Under the pieces are notes generated by a model. The model did no database searches. It saw only the letters and a program-made list of their open reading frames with translations, and had not been told where the DNA came from. A stretch of DNA of 8,325 nucleotides from an uncultured Odoribacter sp. (lineage in GTDB: Bacteria > Bacteroidota > Bacteroidia > Bacteroidales > Marinifilaceae), in the NCBI GenBank assembly GCA_947039985.1, contig CAMRAP010000072.1, positions 1 to 8,325 on the forward strand. The letters run 5' to 3'. How positions within the stretch are numbered: the stretch's first letter is position 1; each line of letters starts with the position of its first letter. Positions 1 through 7,441 of the stretch are shown here, one piece after another. A program made the position numbers and the translations under genes.

Positions 1-2084
1 ATAAAATCCTCTGTGTGTTGAGCTAAATAATTGATACTATTTCCTCCCCGATCTTGCACCATAAGCGTCACGCCCGAACTAGTTCCCAAGCCCGGAATGG
101 CAGGCGATTGAAAAGCAAATGCCTGTGCACCGCTTATTGCAAAATACAACTCACCGTTCAGCTGGTCAACGAGCTCCATAGCCGTAGTCTTTCGTTTACT
201 ATAATCAACTAGCGTTACAAATAATAAACCACTATTGGATGAAGACACTCCCGATAGTAAATTAAAACCCGACACAGCTCCCGTATACTTCACCTCTGGT
301 ATTCGTGCAACAATTTGCTCAACCTCATTCATCACCTCCTGCGTTCGTTCAAGCGATGCAGCATTTGGCAAGTTCACACCTATCATCAGATAACCTTGAT
401 CCTCCTGCGGAAGGAAGCCCTCGGGAAGAAATTGTGACGACACATAGGTTGCTCCTACGATAATAGCGATAAACACTAAAACCCTTACACCATGTCGAGC
501 AATGACAGTACTAAATCCCAGAAAACCTTCGAGTCGGTGATCAAACCAACGGTTGAAAGCACCGAAAAAACCCTTACCGACTCGTTCCTTATTCTTTAAT
601 ATCATAGAACACAAGGCTGGTGATAGGGTCAGCGCATTAAATGCAGAGATGACCACCGATAATGCAATTGTAATGGCAAACTGCTGAAAAAGCTCGCCCG
701 TAATCCCTCCGATGAACGACACGGGAATAAACACCGCAGCCAAAACCACCGTCGTTGCTATGATAGGTGGTCCTACAGATTTCATAGCCACCCGTGTTGC
801 CTCCTTCGGATTCATTCCTTTGGCAAGATTCACCTGCACCGCTTCAATCACCACAATCGCATCATCGACCACCAATCCTATGGCAAGAATCACTCCCAAC
901 ATAGAGAAAATATTAACCGAAAATCCAAACAACGGAAATAACATAAATGCTCCAATCAGCGACACCGGTATCGCCACAAGAGGTACAAGCATAGCGCGAA
1001 TATCTTGAATAAAAAGATAGATAATCAATATCACCAAAACCAATGCTATAAGCAAAGTTGTTATAATATCTTGGATTGCCGATTCAATAACTTGAGTGGA
1101 ATCGACCACCGTGTTGTAACTTATACCATCGTTGAAATCCTGCGCCATCTCTGCCATCTTAGCTTTTACCGAAGAACCGACCAACATAGCATTACTGCCC
1201 GGTGTCTGATAAACAACAATCATCGTTGCAGGATTATTATAGAAAGTAGAACTAATACCATACATCTGGCTGCCTAGCTCCACCCTTGCCACATCCCCCA
1301 AGCGAACCTGACCGCCATCAGGAAGCGCACGAATAACAATATCCTCATACTCCTCAGGAGCATTAATCTGTGGTGGCATAATCACCGTATAGGTAAATTC
1401 CGTCCCCTCCGCACTAGGTTCTCCTCCTAATTTCCCGGCTGGAAAAACTCCGCTCTGCGATTCGATGGCAGAAGAGATATCTGCTAGTGAAATGTTTAGA
1501 TAATCAAGCACATTAGGCTTAATCCATATTCGCATAGAATATTTGCCTGCTCCCAATATCTGCACCTTACCAACTCCGTCGATCTTCAATAACTCATTCT
1601 GGATATTGATGTAAGCATAGTTCGACAAAAAATCATCATCATAACGACCATCACTGTGTAGGGCAAACACAACTAAAAAACCACTCATCGATTTGGCGGT
1701 AGTCACGCCTTGCTGACGTACTGTCGAGGGTAGCATTGGCGTAGCCGTGGCGACTCGATTCTGTGTGAATATAGCTGACATATCAGGGTCAGATCCTACG
1801 GAAAATGTAGCACTCAGCATCATCGAACCATCGCTAGCACTGGTGCTTTTCATGTAAAGCATATCACTGACTCCCATGATACTCTGTCCAACGGGCGTGG
1901 CTACTGACTCGTCCACTGTTAGGGCATCAGCACCTTGATATGCCGCTGAAACCTCTACGTTGGGGGGAGTGATATCTGGATACTGCTCCACGGGTAGTGA
2001 GCGAATTGAGAGTATGCCCAGAATGACGATGATGATTGAAATGACCATTGCAAATATAGGTCGGCGTATAAAAAAATTAATCAT
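1..2084 (-). CDS. RND efflux pump permease, AcrB/HAE1 family (3' end cut off)
   Basis: This is the inner-membrane, proton-driven pump of a tripartite drug or amphiphile efflux system. The 694 visible codons are about two thirds of the family's usual length of roughly 1,050; the rest lies beyond the left edge. The N-terminus MINFFIRRPIFAMVIS aligns residue for residue with AcrB (MPNFFIDRPIFAWVIA), followed by LPVEQYPDITPPNV at the start of the first periplasmic porter domain. TM4 carries GLVVDDAIVVIE, with the proton-relay aspartates at 407 and 408, the same numbers as in AcrB. Further on, FIPVSFIGGITGELF and SALTLSP-like text (here NALTLSPALCS) mark TM5-TM6, and AFQSPAIPGLGTSSG belongs to the second porter domain. 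I chose the ATG at 2084 over the in-frame ATG at 2090 because it sits 8 bases from GGAGG and gives AcrB numbering. It follows the adaptor gene directly, so the two are almost certainly co-transcribed. Substrates cannot be read from the sequence. Confidence 0.95.
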   Translation of the reverse strand, partial: MINFFIRRPIFAMVISIIIVILGILSIRSLPVEQYPDITPPNVEVSAAYQGADALTVDESVATPVGQSIMGVSDMLYMKSTSASDGSMMLSATFSVGSDPDMSAIFTQNRVATATPMLPSTVRQQGVTTAKSMSGFLVVFALHSDGRYDDDFLSNYAYINIQNELLKIDGVGKVQILGAGKYSMRIWIKPNVLDYLNISLADISSAIESQSGVFPAGKLGGEPSAEGTEFTYTVIMPPQINAPEEYEDIVIRALPDGGQVRLGDVARVELGSQMYGISSTFYNNPATMIVVYQTPGSNAMLVGSSVKAKMAEMAQDFNDGISYNTVVDSTQVIESAIQDIITTLLIALVLVILIIYLFIQDIRAMLVPLVAIPVSLIGAFMLFPLFGFSVNIFSMLGVILAIGLVVDDAIVVIEAVQVNLAKGMNPKEATRVAMKSVGPPIIATTVVLAAVFIPVSFIGGITGELFQQFAITIALSVVISAFNALTLSPALCSMILKNKERVGKGFFGAFNRWFDHRLEGFLGFSTVIARHGVRVLVFIAIIVGATYVSSQFLPEGFLPQEDQGYLMIGVNLPNAASLERTQEVMNEVEQIVARIPEVKYTGAVSGFNLLSGVSSSNSGLLFVTLVDYSKRKTTAMELVDQLNGELYFAISGAQAFAFQSPAIPGLGTSSGVTLMVQDRGGNSINYLAQHTEDF

Positions 2085-2091
2085 ACTCATA

Positions 2092-2098
2092 CCCTCCC
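2092..2098 (-). promoter_or_regulatory. Shine-Dalgarno site for the RND pump gene
   Basis: On the minus strand, GGGAGGG lies between the adaptor stop codon (2101-2099) and the pump start. Two in-frame ATGs follow, at 2090 and 2084. The first is only about 2 bases from GGAGG, the second 8 bases, so this site favours 2084. It is the only clear purine-rich ribosome binding site in the window; the other genes have none, as is common in Bacteroidetes. Confidence 0.6.
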
Positions 2099-3244
2099 TT
2101 ATTTTGTTTGACTTGCTTGCAAACTCTCAACAATAGGTACAATCTTCATCTGGCTACGCACCTTTTGCAAACCTTCCGTCACTACCATTTCACCCGCTTG
2201 GACTCCCTCTAAAACACCCCATACCGTTCCATAAGTATCTCCCAGTCTAACAACTCGGTAGTGCACCGTACTATCGTCAGTAACAATATAAACACTATTC
2301 ACCCCCTGACTTTGCATAACCGATCGCTGAGGCACAAGTACCACTCCTTTACCACCCCCGACATTCGCATTTACACGTACATACTGACCTGGTTTCAGTT
2401 GTCCCTCTGGATTAGGAAATAGTACTTGAATCACCACTGCTCCCGTTTCACTGTTGACTGCGCGTTCCGTAAACTGATACACTCCTTTATAAGGATAAGA
2501 ACTGTCATCTGCCAGTATCATATCTATATCGGTAAGTAAACCTTTATTGTCATATATTGGTCTGTTCAGACTGTCACGCTCTATAATAGCAAGATACTTG
2601 GGGGTTGGGATGGAGATATACACATAAATGGAGTCGATATTAGAGATCGTATTCAGTATCGGAACATCCGTTCCTACACCTACATAATCGCCAACCGAAC
2701 CATTCATCACCCCAATCACTCCATCTATAGGAGCATGAATATTAGTATAAGATAAATTCAAATTAGCACTTCTCAAAGAAGCCTTAGCAGCCAGTAAATT
2801 CGCTTTGGCAGAAGCTAATGTAGCCGTTGCTTGATCCAATGAACTTTGACTGATAGCATTCATTCGCGCTAATGGCACCGAACGTTTATAATTGTTCTCT
2901 GCCTCCACCAGCTTTGAATTTGCCGAAGCCAATGCCGCTTGCGCCTTCGTCGTCTCTACTAGTAATTGATTTTGGTCAATTTTAAAAAGCAACTGCCCCT
3001 GCTTCACTGGCATACCGGGTTCGTAGTGAGATGATAGCAGGTATCCACTAACACGGGCTTGGATACTTACGTCATTAAGACTATGAGTCTGTCCCACGAA
3101 TTGCATGCGTGTCGGTTCTTCTTTTTTGTAAACCTCTGTTACCGTGATATGCAGTTTGGGCATCTCCCTTTTAGGAGTTTTGTGTCCGCACGCAGTCACT
3201 CCCAAAATCACTGCGATAGAATAAATAATAGTATGAATTTTCAT
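2099..3244 (-). CDS. RND efflux periplasmic adaptor (membrane fusion protein), lipoprotein
   Basis: This 381-residue protein would bridge the RND pump to an outer-membrane channel. It starts with a lipoprotein signal peptide: a short charged start, a hydrophobic stretch (about residues 5-16) and the lipobox VTAC, with the lipidated cysteine at 19. Next comes the first half of the biotinyl-lipoyl-like domain (about 58-90; VSGYL, then EPGMPVKQGQLLFKID). An alanine-rich alpha-helical hairpin follows at about 92-165, with the characteristic turn region around residues 124-137 (PLARMNAISQSSLD). The second lipoyl half contains YTNIHAPIDGVIG (166-178), a family hallmark. Beta-barrel and membrane-proximal domains fill the rest, including the LKPGQYVRV motif. 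The length is normal for the AcrA/MexA family. Its stop is 8 bases upstream of the first possible pump ATG. The ATG at 3244 has no Shine-Dalgarno, and I see no clear -7 element in the 175 bases upstream. Confidence 0.94.
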   Translation of the reverse strand: MKIHTIIYSIAVILGVTACGHKTPKREMPKLHITVTEVYKKEEPTRMQFVGQTHSLNDVSIQARVSGYLLSSHYEPGMPVKQGQLLFKIDQNQLLVETTKAQAALASANSKLVEAENNYKRSVPLARMNAISQSSLDQATATLASAKANLLAAKASLRSANLNLSYTNIHAPIDGVIGVMNGSVGDYVGVGTDVPILNTISNIDSIYVYISIPTPKYLAIIERDSLNRPIYDNKGLLTDIDMILADDSSYPYKGVYQFTERAVNSETGAVVIQVLFPNPEGQLKPGQYVRVNANVGGGKGVVLVPQRSVMQSQGVNSVYIVTDDSTVHYRVVRLGDTYGTVWGVLEGVQAGEMVVTEGLQKVRSQMKIVPIVESLQASQTK

Positions 3245-3264
3245 AAGGTCGATATAGTTGTTTC

Positions 3265-3277
3265 TTAGAATTTCTAA
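3265..3277. repeat. Short perfect inverted repeat upstream of the adaptor gene
   Basis: TTAGAA-T-TTCTAA is a perfect 6-bp inverted repeat around one base, centred about 27 bases upstream of the adaptor ATG. Its position would suit an operator for a dimeric repressor (TetR- and MarR-type regulators often control RND pumps). It is A+T-rich and short, no regulator gene is visible nearby, and chance is a real alternative. Confidence 0.25.
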
Positions 3278-3449
3278 TACTTAACTATAACGAAATGAAG
3301 GGGCGTTTTGTTCTGTTTCTGCGTGAATCACACCTAGGGAATGACTTGCAAGGGTAGTGGCTCGAGGAGTCAAGGCTCACCATAGAACACTTGATTAAAC
3401 GTTTTAAAGGTTGTCTTAAATATTTACAGCTTCTCTCCGTCGAAGATAA
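3278..3449. other. Intergenic stretch without an intact gene
   Basis: I see no intact gene, RNA gene or terminator hairpin here. One open stretch on the plus strand begins after the stop at 3355-3357 and ends at the TAA at 3475-3477. It has no ATG start and reads in part LTIEHLIKRFKGCLKYLQLL and then SVEDKEIDQTLFQ. The text looks protein-like rather than random, so it may be an earlier part of the decayed gene that follows, but I do not recognise a family in it. The adaptor gene's promoter should lie in the left part of this stretch, though no good TAnnTTTG match is present. Confidence 0.4.
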
Positions 3450-3744
3450 AGAAATAGATCAAACACTTTTTCAATAACAATTCCCAACAGTGCTAAGTTG
3501 CTATGGTTTTACACGGATGAGAATGTAACGGAACAGAATTTTAATGATGCAGCAAAAATATGGTTTAGGTTCCTTAGTAAATGTATCAGTAATCAAACGA
3601 GCTCTCATTAAAAAAGGAGCTTATCGGGATCGAGAATAAGTAAGTGATTTTAACTGACCTAGTGATGAAATTGTGGTGCGCTCCCAGAATAAGGAGCAAT
3701 TACATTATTTTGAGATTTACCGGACAGTAAAAAAAATCGCTTAG
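3450..3744 (+). pseudogene. Decayed gene fragment, possibly the C-terminal end of an ATPase
   Basis: No open frame here is intact, but protein-like text continues across frames. Frame A (from 3450) reads LLWFYTDENVTEQNFNDAAK up to about 3557. The text continues in the next frame from 3559 as YGLG then SLVNVSVIKRALIKKG and AYRDRE, as if one base had been gained in the A5 run at 3554-3558. That second frame then meets stops at 3637-3639 (TAA) and 3655-3657 (TGA), with readable text between and after them (VSDFN; IVVRSQNKEQLHYFEIYR), and closes at TAG 3742-3744 inside the terminator stem. The segment with GSLVNVSVIKRALIKK resembles, from memory, the winged-helix-like tail of the stand-alone AAA/Arch_ATPase proteins common in Bacteroidales (a pattern of the kind LGSSANVSRIKKALIEK). 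That family call is inference; the decay itself is what the sequence shows. It has no start codon or N-terminal domain. Confidence 0.4.
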
Positions 3745-3769
3745 ACCTTAAGGTACTAAGCGATTTTTT
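3731..3769. terminator. Bidirectional rho-independent terminator after galK
   Basis: Perfect 8-bp arms TCGCTTAG (3737-3744) and CTAAGCGA (3756-3763) are flanked by an A run (3729-3736) and a T run (3764-3769), so the stem can extend by A-T pairs to about 14 bp. The 11-base loop contains the palindrome ACCTTAAGGT, which can fold into an inner stem. The hairpin begins 20 bases after the galK stop and gives an eight-U tail in the gal direction and a six-U tail in the other, so it can end transcripts from both sides. Confidence 0.88.
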
Positions 3770-3789
3770 AATGGATAATATTCTACAAA

Positions 3790-4941
3790 TTATACTAATT
3801 TACGAGCACCGTCGCTAATAACAACAGGGTAAATTTTGCAGTCAATGCAGTACTTCTCTTTATATGCTTTTTGAACTGTAGCTATAAAGTGATCGTATTT
3901 ATCAGCTTTTACGATGTTGATCGTACAACCACCAAATCCACCGCCCATAACGCGAGAACCAGTAACGCCACACTCTTTAGCCACTTGGTTGACAAAATCA
4001 AGCTCAGCACAACTCACTTCATACAACATACTCATGCCGTTGTGTGTACCATACATTTTCTTACCAACTGTTTCATAGTCGCCTTTTTCAAGTGCCGAAC
4101 AAGCTGTTAAAAGACGGTCAACCTCTTCTATTGCATAGTAAGCGCGGAAGTAATCTTCCATCGTAATTTCGCCAATCACATCTTCTAACCACTCTAATTT
4201 TGCATCACGTAGAAACTCTACTTCAGGGTGTGTTTTACGGATTGCAGCAGCAGCTCTTTCGCAAGATTCGCGACGACGGTTGTAAGGTGAGTCAACTAGT
4301 TCATGCTTAACGCAAGTGTCAACTAATACAACTTTATATCCATATTTTTCTGGATCGAATGGAACATAGGCAAATTCACCTGTTTTACAATCCAAACGCA
4401 TTAAATATCCAGCTTTTCCATGGCAAGAAGCAAATTGATCCATGATACCACACTTCACACCTACGTAATTGTGCTCTGTTGCTTGTCCTACTTTTGCAAG
4501 AGACATCAAGTCGAAATCTAAGCTAAGCATATCATTTAAAGCAAAAGCATAAGTGCTTTCAAGTGCTGCAGAAGAACTCATTCCTGCACCTAAAGGTACA
4601 TCACCAGCAAATGCAGTGTCAAATCCTTTGATCGTTGCACCTTTCTTTGTTAATTCGCGGCAAACACCAAAAATATATTTTGCCCATCCTTCTGTTGGTG
4701 CATCTTCTTCGTTTAATCCAAATTCAGAACTCTCATTCAAGTCTAATGCAAAGGCTCTCACTTTGTCTGTTCCGTTGAATTTAATCTCTGCAACCATACC
4801 TTTGTCTATGGCTCCAGGAAGTACAAAACCTCCATTGTAGTCTGTGTGCTCACCAATGATATTGATACGTCCTGGTGATGCGTATACAGAACCTGCTTCT
4901 CCATACAGTTCTGCAAATTTTGCTCTTACTTCTGTTTTCAT
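3790..4941 (-). CDS. galK: Galactokinase
   Basis: This cytoplasmic enzyme phosphorylates alpha-D-galactose with ATP to galactose-1-phosphate, the first committed step of the Leloir pathway. The 383 residues match the usual length. All three family signatures are present: the galactokinase signature GRINIIGEHTDYNGG at 24-38, whose Arg25, Glu31, His32 and Asp34 correspond to substrate-binding and active-site positions; the GHMP-kinase ATP loop PLGAGMSSSAALE at 116-128; and the C-terminal GHMP motif MGGGFGG at 332-338. The likely catalytic base is Asp168 in CGIMDQFAS. No key residue is missing. It is the last gene of the gal operon, 48 bases after the transporter gene, and is followed by a strong terminator. 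No Shine-Dalgarno precedes the ATG. galT and galE, needed to complete the pathway, are not in the window. Confidence 0.97.
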   Translation of the reverse strand: MKTEVRAKFAELYGEAGSVYASPGRINIIGEHTDYNGGFVLPGAIDKGMVAEIKFNGTDKVRAFALDLNESSEFGLNEEDAPTEGWAKYIFGVCRELTKKGATIKGFDTAFAGDVPLGAGMSSSAALESTYAFALNDMLSLDFDLMSLAKVGQATEHNYVGVKCGIMDQFASCHGKAGYLMRLDCKTGEFAYVPFDPEKYGYKVVLVDTCVKHELVDSPYNRRRESCERAAAAIRKTHPEVEFLRDAKLEWLEDVIGEITMEDYFRAYYAIEEVDRLLTACSALEKGDYETVGKKMYGTHNGMSMLYEVSCAELDFVNQVAKECGVTGSRVMGGGFGGCTINIVKADKYDHFIATVQKAYKEKYCIDCKIYPVVISDGARKLV

Positions 4942-4957
4942 CTTTTGTATGAGTTAT

Positions 4958-4976
4958 GGGGACTTATAAAAGCCCC
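4958..4976 (-). other. Small G+C-rich hairpin in the transporter-galK gap
   Basis: The 48-base gap between the transporter and galK holds GGGG-a-CTT (4958-4965) facing AAG-CCCC (4970-4976), a seven-pair stem with one bulged A and a four-base loop. The C run continues to 4979, giving seven consecutive C on the plus strand. No U run follows in the transcript, so it is not a standard terminator. It could act as an RNA stability or processing element that changes the transporter-to-kinase ratio, or have no role. Confidence 0.3.
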
Positions 4977-4989
4977 CCCTGTTAAAAAA

Positions 4990-6285
4990 TTAATCTGTTT
5001 TTATATCTTTATTTACATTCTTGTAACCAATCAATGCATAAAACAATAGATAGGCTGCACAGAGTAAAACAACGACATAACTGACAAGATAAGAACCTGT
5101 AAGACCAGCAATCCAAGCTTGAATAGCAAGCATTACGGCACAACCAAATACCATAGTCATGAAAGCTCCAGAAGCAATAGAAGTATATTTTCCAAGACCC
5201 TCTACAGCCATATTAAAGATACCTCCCCACATTACTGATGTGCAAAGACCTACTAAAAGGAAAGCAAAAATTCCAACAGGCACTTCTGCCCAAATAAGGG
5301 ATAAATTTCCCCAGTCAATACCCGGTACGCTTACCATAATATCTTGTGGAGCAAACATACCAAATGTAACTAGGATAAAACTGGCAGACGAAACGACTGT
5401 AATCATCGTTCTACTAGACACTTTACCTCCGATAGAGCCACCTACAAAACGACCAACAAGCATCATCAACCAATATACGGCAACGATAAGACCTGCGATA
5501 CTTGCATCCATGCCAAGACCAGGAACGGCATCCATAGGGCTCGCTGTTAAATATAGAAGTGCATAAGCAGGTACACCTACTTCAATACCCATATAAAGGA
5601 AAATAGCAAGAATACCTAATTTAAAATGACGAAAAGAAAACGCACTGTGCTCGTCTTTCGTTGTTGTTGCTTCTACTTGTTGCTCTGGTTCTTCAATTTT
5701 GGAAAACAGAATCACAACAAATGCGATGATAAAGATAGCTAAGGCAATGAATAAAGCTGGTGTTATATCTGCAATTGTAGCCTTTGCAGCATCTCCAATA
5801 AGAGCTCCCATGATGATATAAACTGCTACTGCAGCAGAACTGTTGAATACTCCACCTATCTGTATGAGTTGATTACCTTTGTTACCACCACCACCAAGTG
5901 TGTTTAGCATAGGGTTTACTACAGCATTAAGCATACACATACAGAAACCTGCGATGAATGCACCCACTAAATAAACGCCGAAACTCTGAATGTCGTTCCA
6001 TCCACTCATCCATTGTACTACGATACCGACGATACCTACGATAAGTGCTAATAAAGCTGTCTTTTTATACCCTACTCTTTTAATAAGCATGCCCGAAGGA
6101 ATACCCATAAGAAGGTATGCTATAAAGTTTCCATAATTACCTACTTGAGCAAGAAGATCAGATGCACCAAATTGATTCTTTACAATAATAGCCATCGGTG
6201 AGCATAAATTCGTCACGAAAGCAATCATCGCAAAAAGAGCAATCATAATAATAATGGCTCCCCATTGTTTTGTTTGTGTTGTCAT
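4990..6285 (-). CDS. MFS sugar transporter, probable galactose/glucose permease
   Basis: This 431-residue protein has the hydrophobic profile of a 12-helix major facilitator: a first helix at about 9-28, a second at about 46-67, further helices in each half, and a charged cytoplasmic loop (about 196-222, rich in E, K and T) between the halves. The loop after the second helix has the MFS motif A pattern at 61-75 (GIPSGMLIKRVGYKK). NAVVNPMLNTLGG in the fourth helix region resembles the conserved VNP of the FucP/GluP branch of fucose and glucose/galactose:proton symporters. It lies between galM and galK, 27 bases after galM and 48 before galK, so galactose (perhaps also glucose) is the likely substrate. 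The same arrangement, from memory, occurs in Bacteroides. The substrate rests on context plus weak family signals. There is no Shine-Dalgarno. Confidence 0.85.
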   Translation of the reverse strand: MTTQTKQWGAIIIMIALFAMIAFVTNLCSPMAIIVKNQFGASDLLAQVGNYGNFIAYLLMGIPSGMLIKRVGYKKTALLALIVGIVGIVVQWMSGWNDIQSFGVYLVGAFIAGFCMCMLNAVVNPMLNTLGGGGNKGNQLIQIGGVFNSSAAVAVYIIMGALIGDAAKATIADITPALFIALAIFIIAFVVILFSKIEEPEQQVEATTTKDEHSAFSFRHFKLGILAIFLYMGIEVGVPAYALLYLTASPMDAVPGLGMDASIAGLIVAVYWLMMLVGRFVGGSIGGKVSSRTMITVVSSASFILVTFGMFAPQDIMVSVPGIDWGNLSLIWAEVPVGIFAFLLVGLCTSVMWGGIFNMAVEGLGKYTSIASGAFMTMVFGCAVMLAIQAWIAGLTGSYLVSYVVVLLCAAYLLFYALIGYKNVNKDIKTD

Positions 6286-6312
6286 AAGTTTAAATAATGT
6301 TGATTGATTTAT

Positions 6313-7359
6313 TTATTTAATTGAAAATTTAAAGCAAATACTTTCTTCGTATTTATCGCCAGCCTCTAGGATTGGACTAGGGAAATTGGGTTTGTTTGGA
6401 GCATCAGGAAAGTTTTGACACTCTATCGCTACACCATATCTATTTTGATGTTCTGCTCCCGCTTTTGAAATACCCGCGCCACTTAGCCAGTTTCCTGTGT
6501 ATACTTGTGCTGCTGGTTGTGTTGTGGCAACTTCTAGTAAAATGCCACTTTCTTTACTGTATAGCTCTGCTGCTGGTTTCATACAATCAATCGTCTGATT
6601 ATCTAACACCCAACAATGGTCATATCCATGTCCTATTTTTAATGCTTCAAAATCAGCATCGATATCTTGACCGATTGCTTTGCTAGCAGTAAAATCCATC
6701 GGTGTACCTGCAACAGCTGCAAACTCTCCTGTTGGAACTTGTGTGTCGTCAGTTGGCAAATATTTACTGGCATACACTTTTAACTCTTGCGCATGTACAT
6801 CACCACTGCTCTCACCATTTAGATTAAAGTATACGTGATTGGTTAAATTGACAATCGTTTTTGCTTTAGCAATAGCGCTATAAACAACTTTAAGTTCATT
6901 ATCATCACTCCAGTTATATGTAGCACTAACAGTGATTTCGCCAGGGTAGCCCTCTTCTCCATCCTCTGCCGTATAGGTGAATATTACATCGTTTGCGATC
7001 ACTTCGCTAGACCAGATACGATTCATAAATCCTGTTGGTCCTCCGTGTAAGTGATTTACACCATTATTTATGGCTAGATTGTACACCTTATTATCCAGCG
7101 TAAATTTTCCTAAAGCGATTCGATTTGCAAATCGACCAACACTTTTTCCCAATGCAGCTCCGTCGTTCAGGTAGTTTTTGTAATCTTTAAATCCTAAAGT
7201 TACGTCTACTAAATCACCTTTTTTATTGGGAACTAGAATAGAATCAATAGTTGCACCTAAATTGATAAGAGTTACTTTTGCACCTGATTTATTGGTTAAG
7301 GTGAATTTTACAACATCGTTGTTGTCAGACATTTGTCCAAGTATTTCTTTTGTAATCAT
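6313..7359 (-). CDS. galM: Aldose 1-epimerase (galactose mutarotase)
   Basis: GalM interconverts the beta and alpha anomers of galactose, so that GalK, which needs the alpha form, is supplied. The proposed 348-residue protein has the family's conserved parts in order: MITKEILG at the start, LGATIDSILVPNKKG (34-48), GRFANRI (75-81, substrate-binding Arg76), NHLHGG (102-107), LTNHVYFNLNG (172-182) with the catalytic acid His175, GHGYDHCW (243-250) with Asp247, and AIECQNFPDAPN (311-322) with the catalytic base Glu313. The frame is open upstream to an ATG at 7446, which would add 29 residues. I prefer 7359 because family members begin near ITKELFG, the added text is no clear signal peptide, and a good -7 promoter element at 7434-7441 would place the transcript start downstream of 7446. 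Without a signal peptide the enzyme is probably cytoplasmic. It is the first gene of the operon. Confidence 0.93.
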   Translation of the reverse strand: MITKEILGQMSDNNDVVKFTLTNKSGAKVTLINLGATIDSILVPNKKGDLVDVTLGFKDYKNYLNDGAALGKSVGRFANRIALGKFTLDNKVYNLAINNGVNHLHGGPTGFMNRIWSSEVIANDVIFTYTAEDGEEGYPGEITVSATYNWSDDNELKVVYSAIAKAKTIVNLTNHVYFNLNGESSGDVHAQELKVYASKYLPTDDTQVPTGEFAAVAGTPMDFTASKAIGQDIDADFEALKIGHGYDHCWVLDNQTIDCMKPAAELYSKESGILLEVATTQPAAQVYTGNWLSGAGISKAGAEHQNRYGVAIECQNFPDAPNKPNFPSPILEAGDKYEESICFKFSIK

Positions 7360-7423
7360 TCCTAGTTGATTATTTATGTTAATTATAAAAAAAACTGTCT
7401 GATTGCTATGAATATAAAGCATC

Positions 7424-7434
7424 GCAAACGTTGC
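7424..7434. promoter_or_regulatory. Operator-like inverted repeat at the gal promoter
   Basis: The plus strand reads GCAAACGTTGC: half-sites GCAA and TTGC around three bases, close to the GCAAACGTTTGC type bound by LacI-family repressors but one base short. It abuts the -7 element and covers the expected transcription start of the gal operon, where a repressor would block initiation. No regulator gene is in the window, so this is a position-based inference. Confidence 0.3.
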
Positions 7435-7441
7435 AAATATA
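7434..7441 (-). promoter_or_regulatory. Bacteroidetes-type -7 element for the galM operon
   Basis: On the minus strand, 7441 to 7434 reads TATATTTG, a full match to the Bacteroidetes primary sigma -7 consensus TAnnTTTG. The expected start is near 7427, giving a leader of about 70 bases before the galM ATG at 7359. There is no good TTTG at the -33 position, only T-rich sequence. Confidence 0.5.

Noticed and set aside
712..1277. Two overlapping open frames on the plus strand
   Set aside because: They lie opposite the RND pump, whose minus-strand translation is continuous and strongly conserved (GLVVDDAIVV and neighbouring helices). Their own text shows no family features.
3059..3268. Small plus-strand frame at the start of the adaptor gene
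   Set aside because: It overlaps the adaptor's lipoprotein signal and lipoyl domain in antisense and has no recognisable features.
3355..3477. Transposase or integrase remnant reading LIKRFKGCLKYLQLL
   Set aside because: The idea came from its basic text and position, but I see no catalytic motif, terminal inverted repeats or target duplication, so no mobile element is claimed.
3871..4840. Plus-strand frames opposite galK (3871-4110 and 4553-4840)
   Set aside because: They are antisense shadows of galK, which carries all three family signatures on the other strand.
5159..5566. 135-codon plus-strand frame
   Set aside because: It is antisense to the MFS transporter; its composition (many P, T and I) is what complementary membrane-helix codons give.
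6396..6686. Plus-strand frame with a hydrophobic stretch
   Set aside because: It is antisense to the conserved C-terminal part of galM, and the hydrophobicity follows from that complement.
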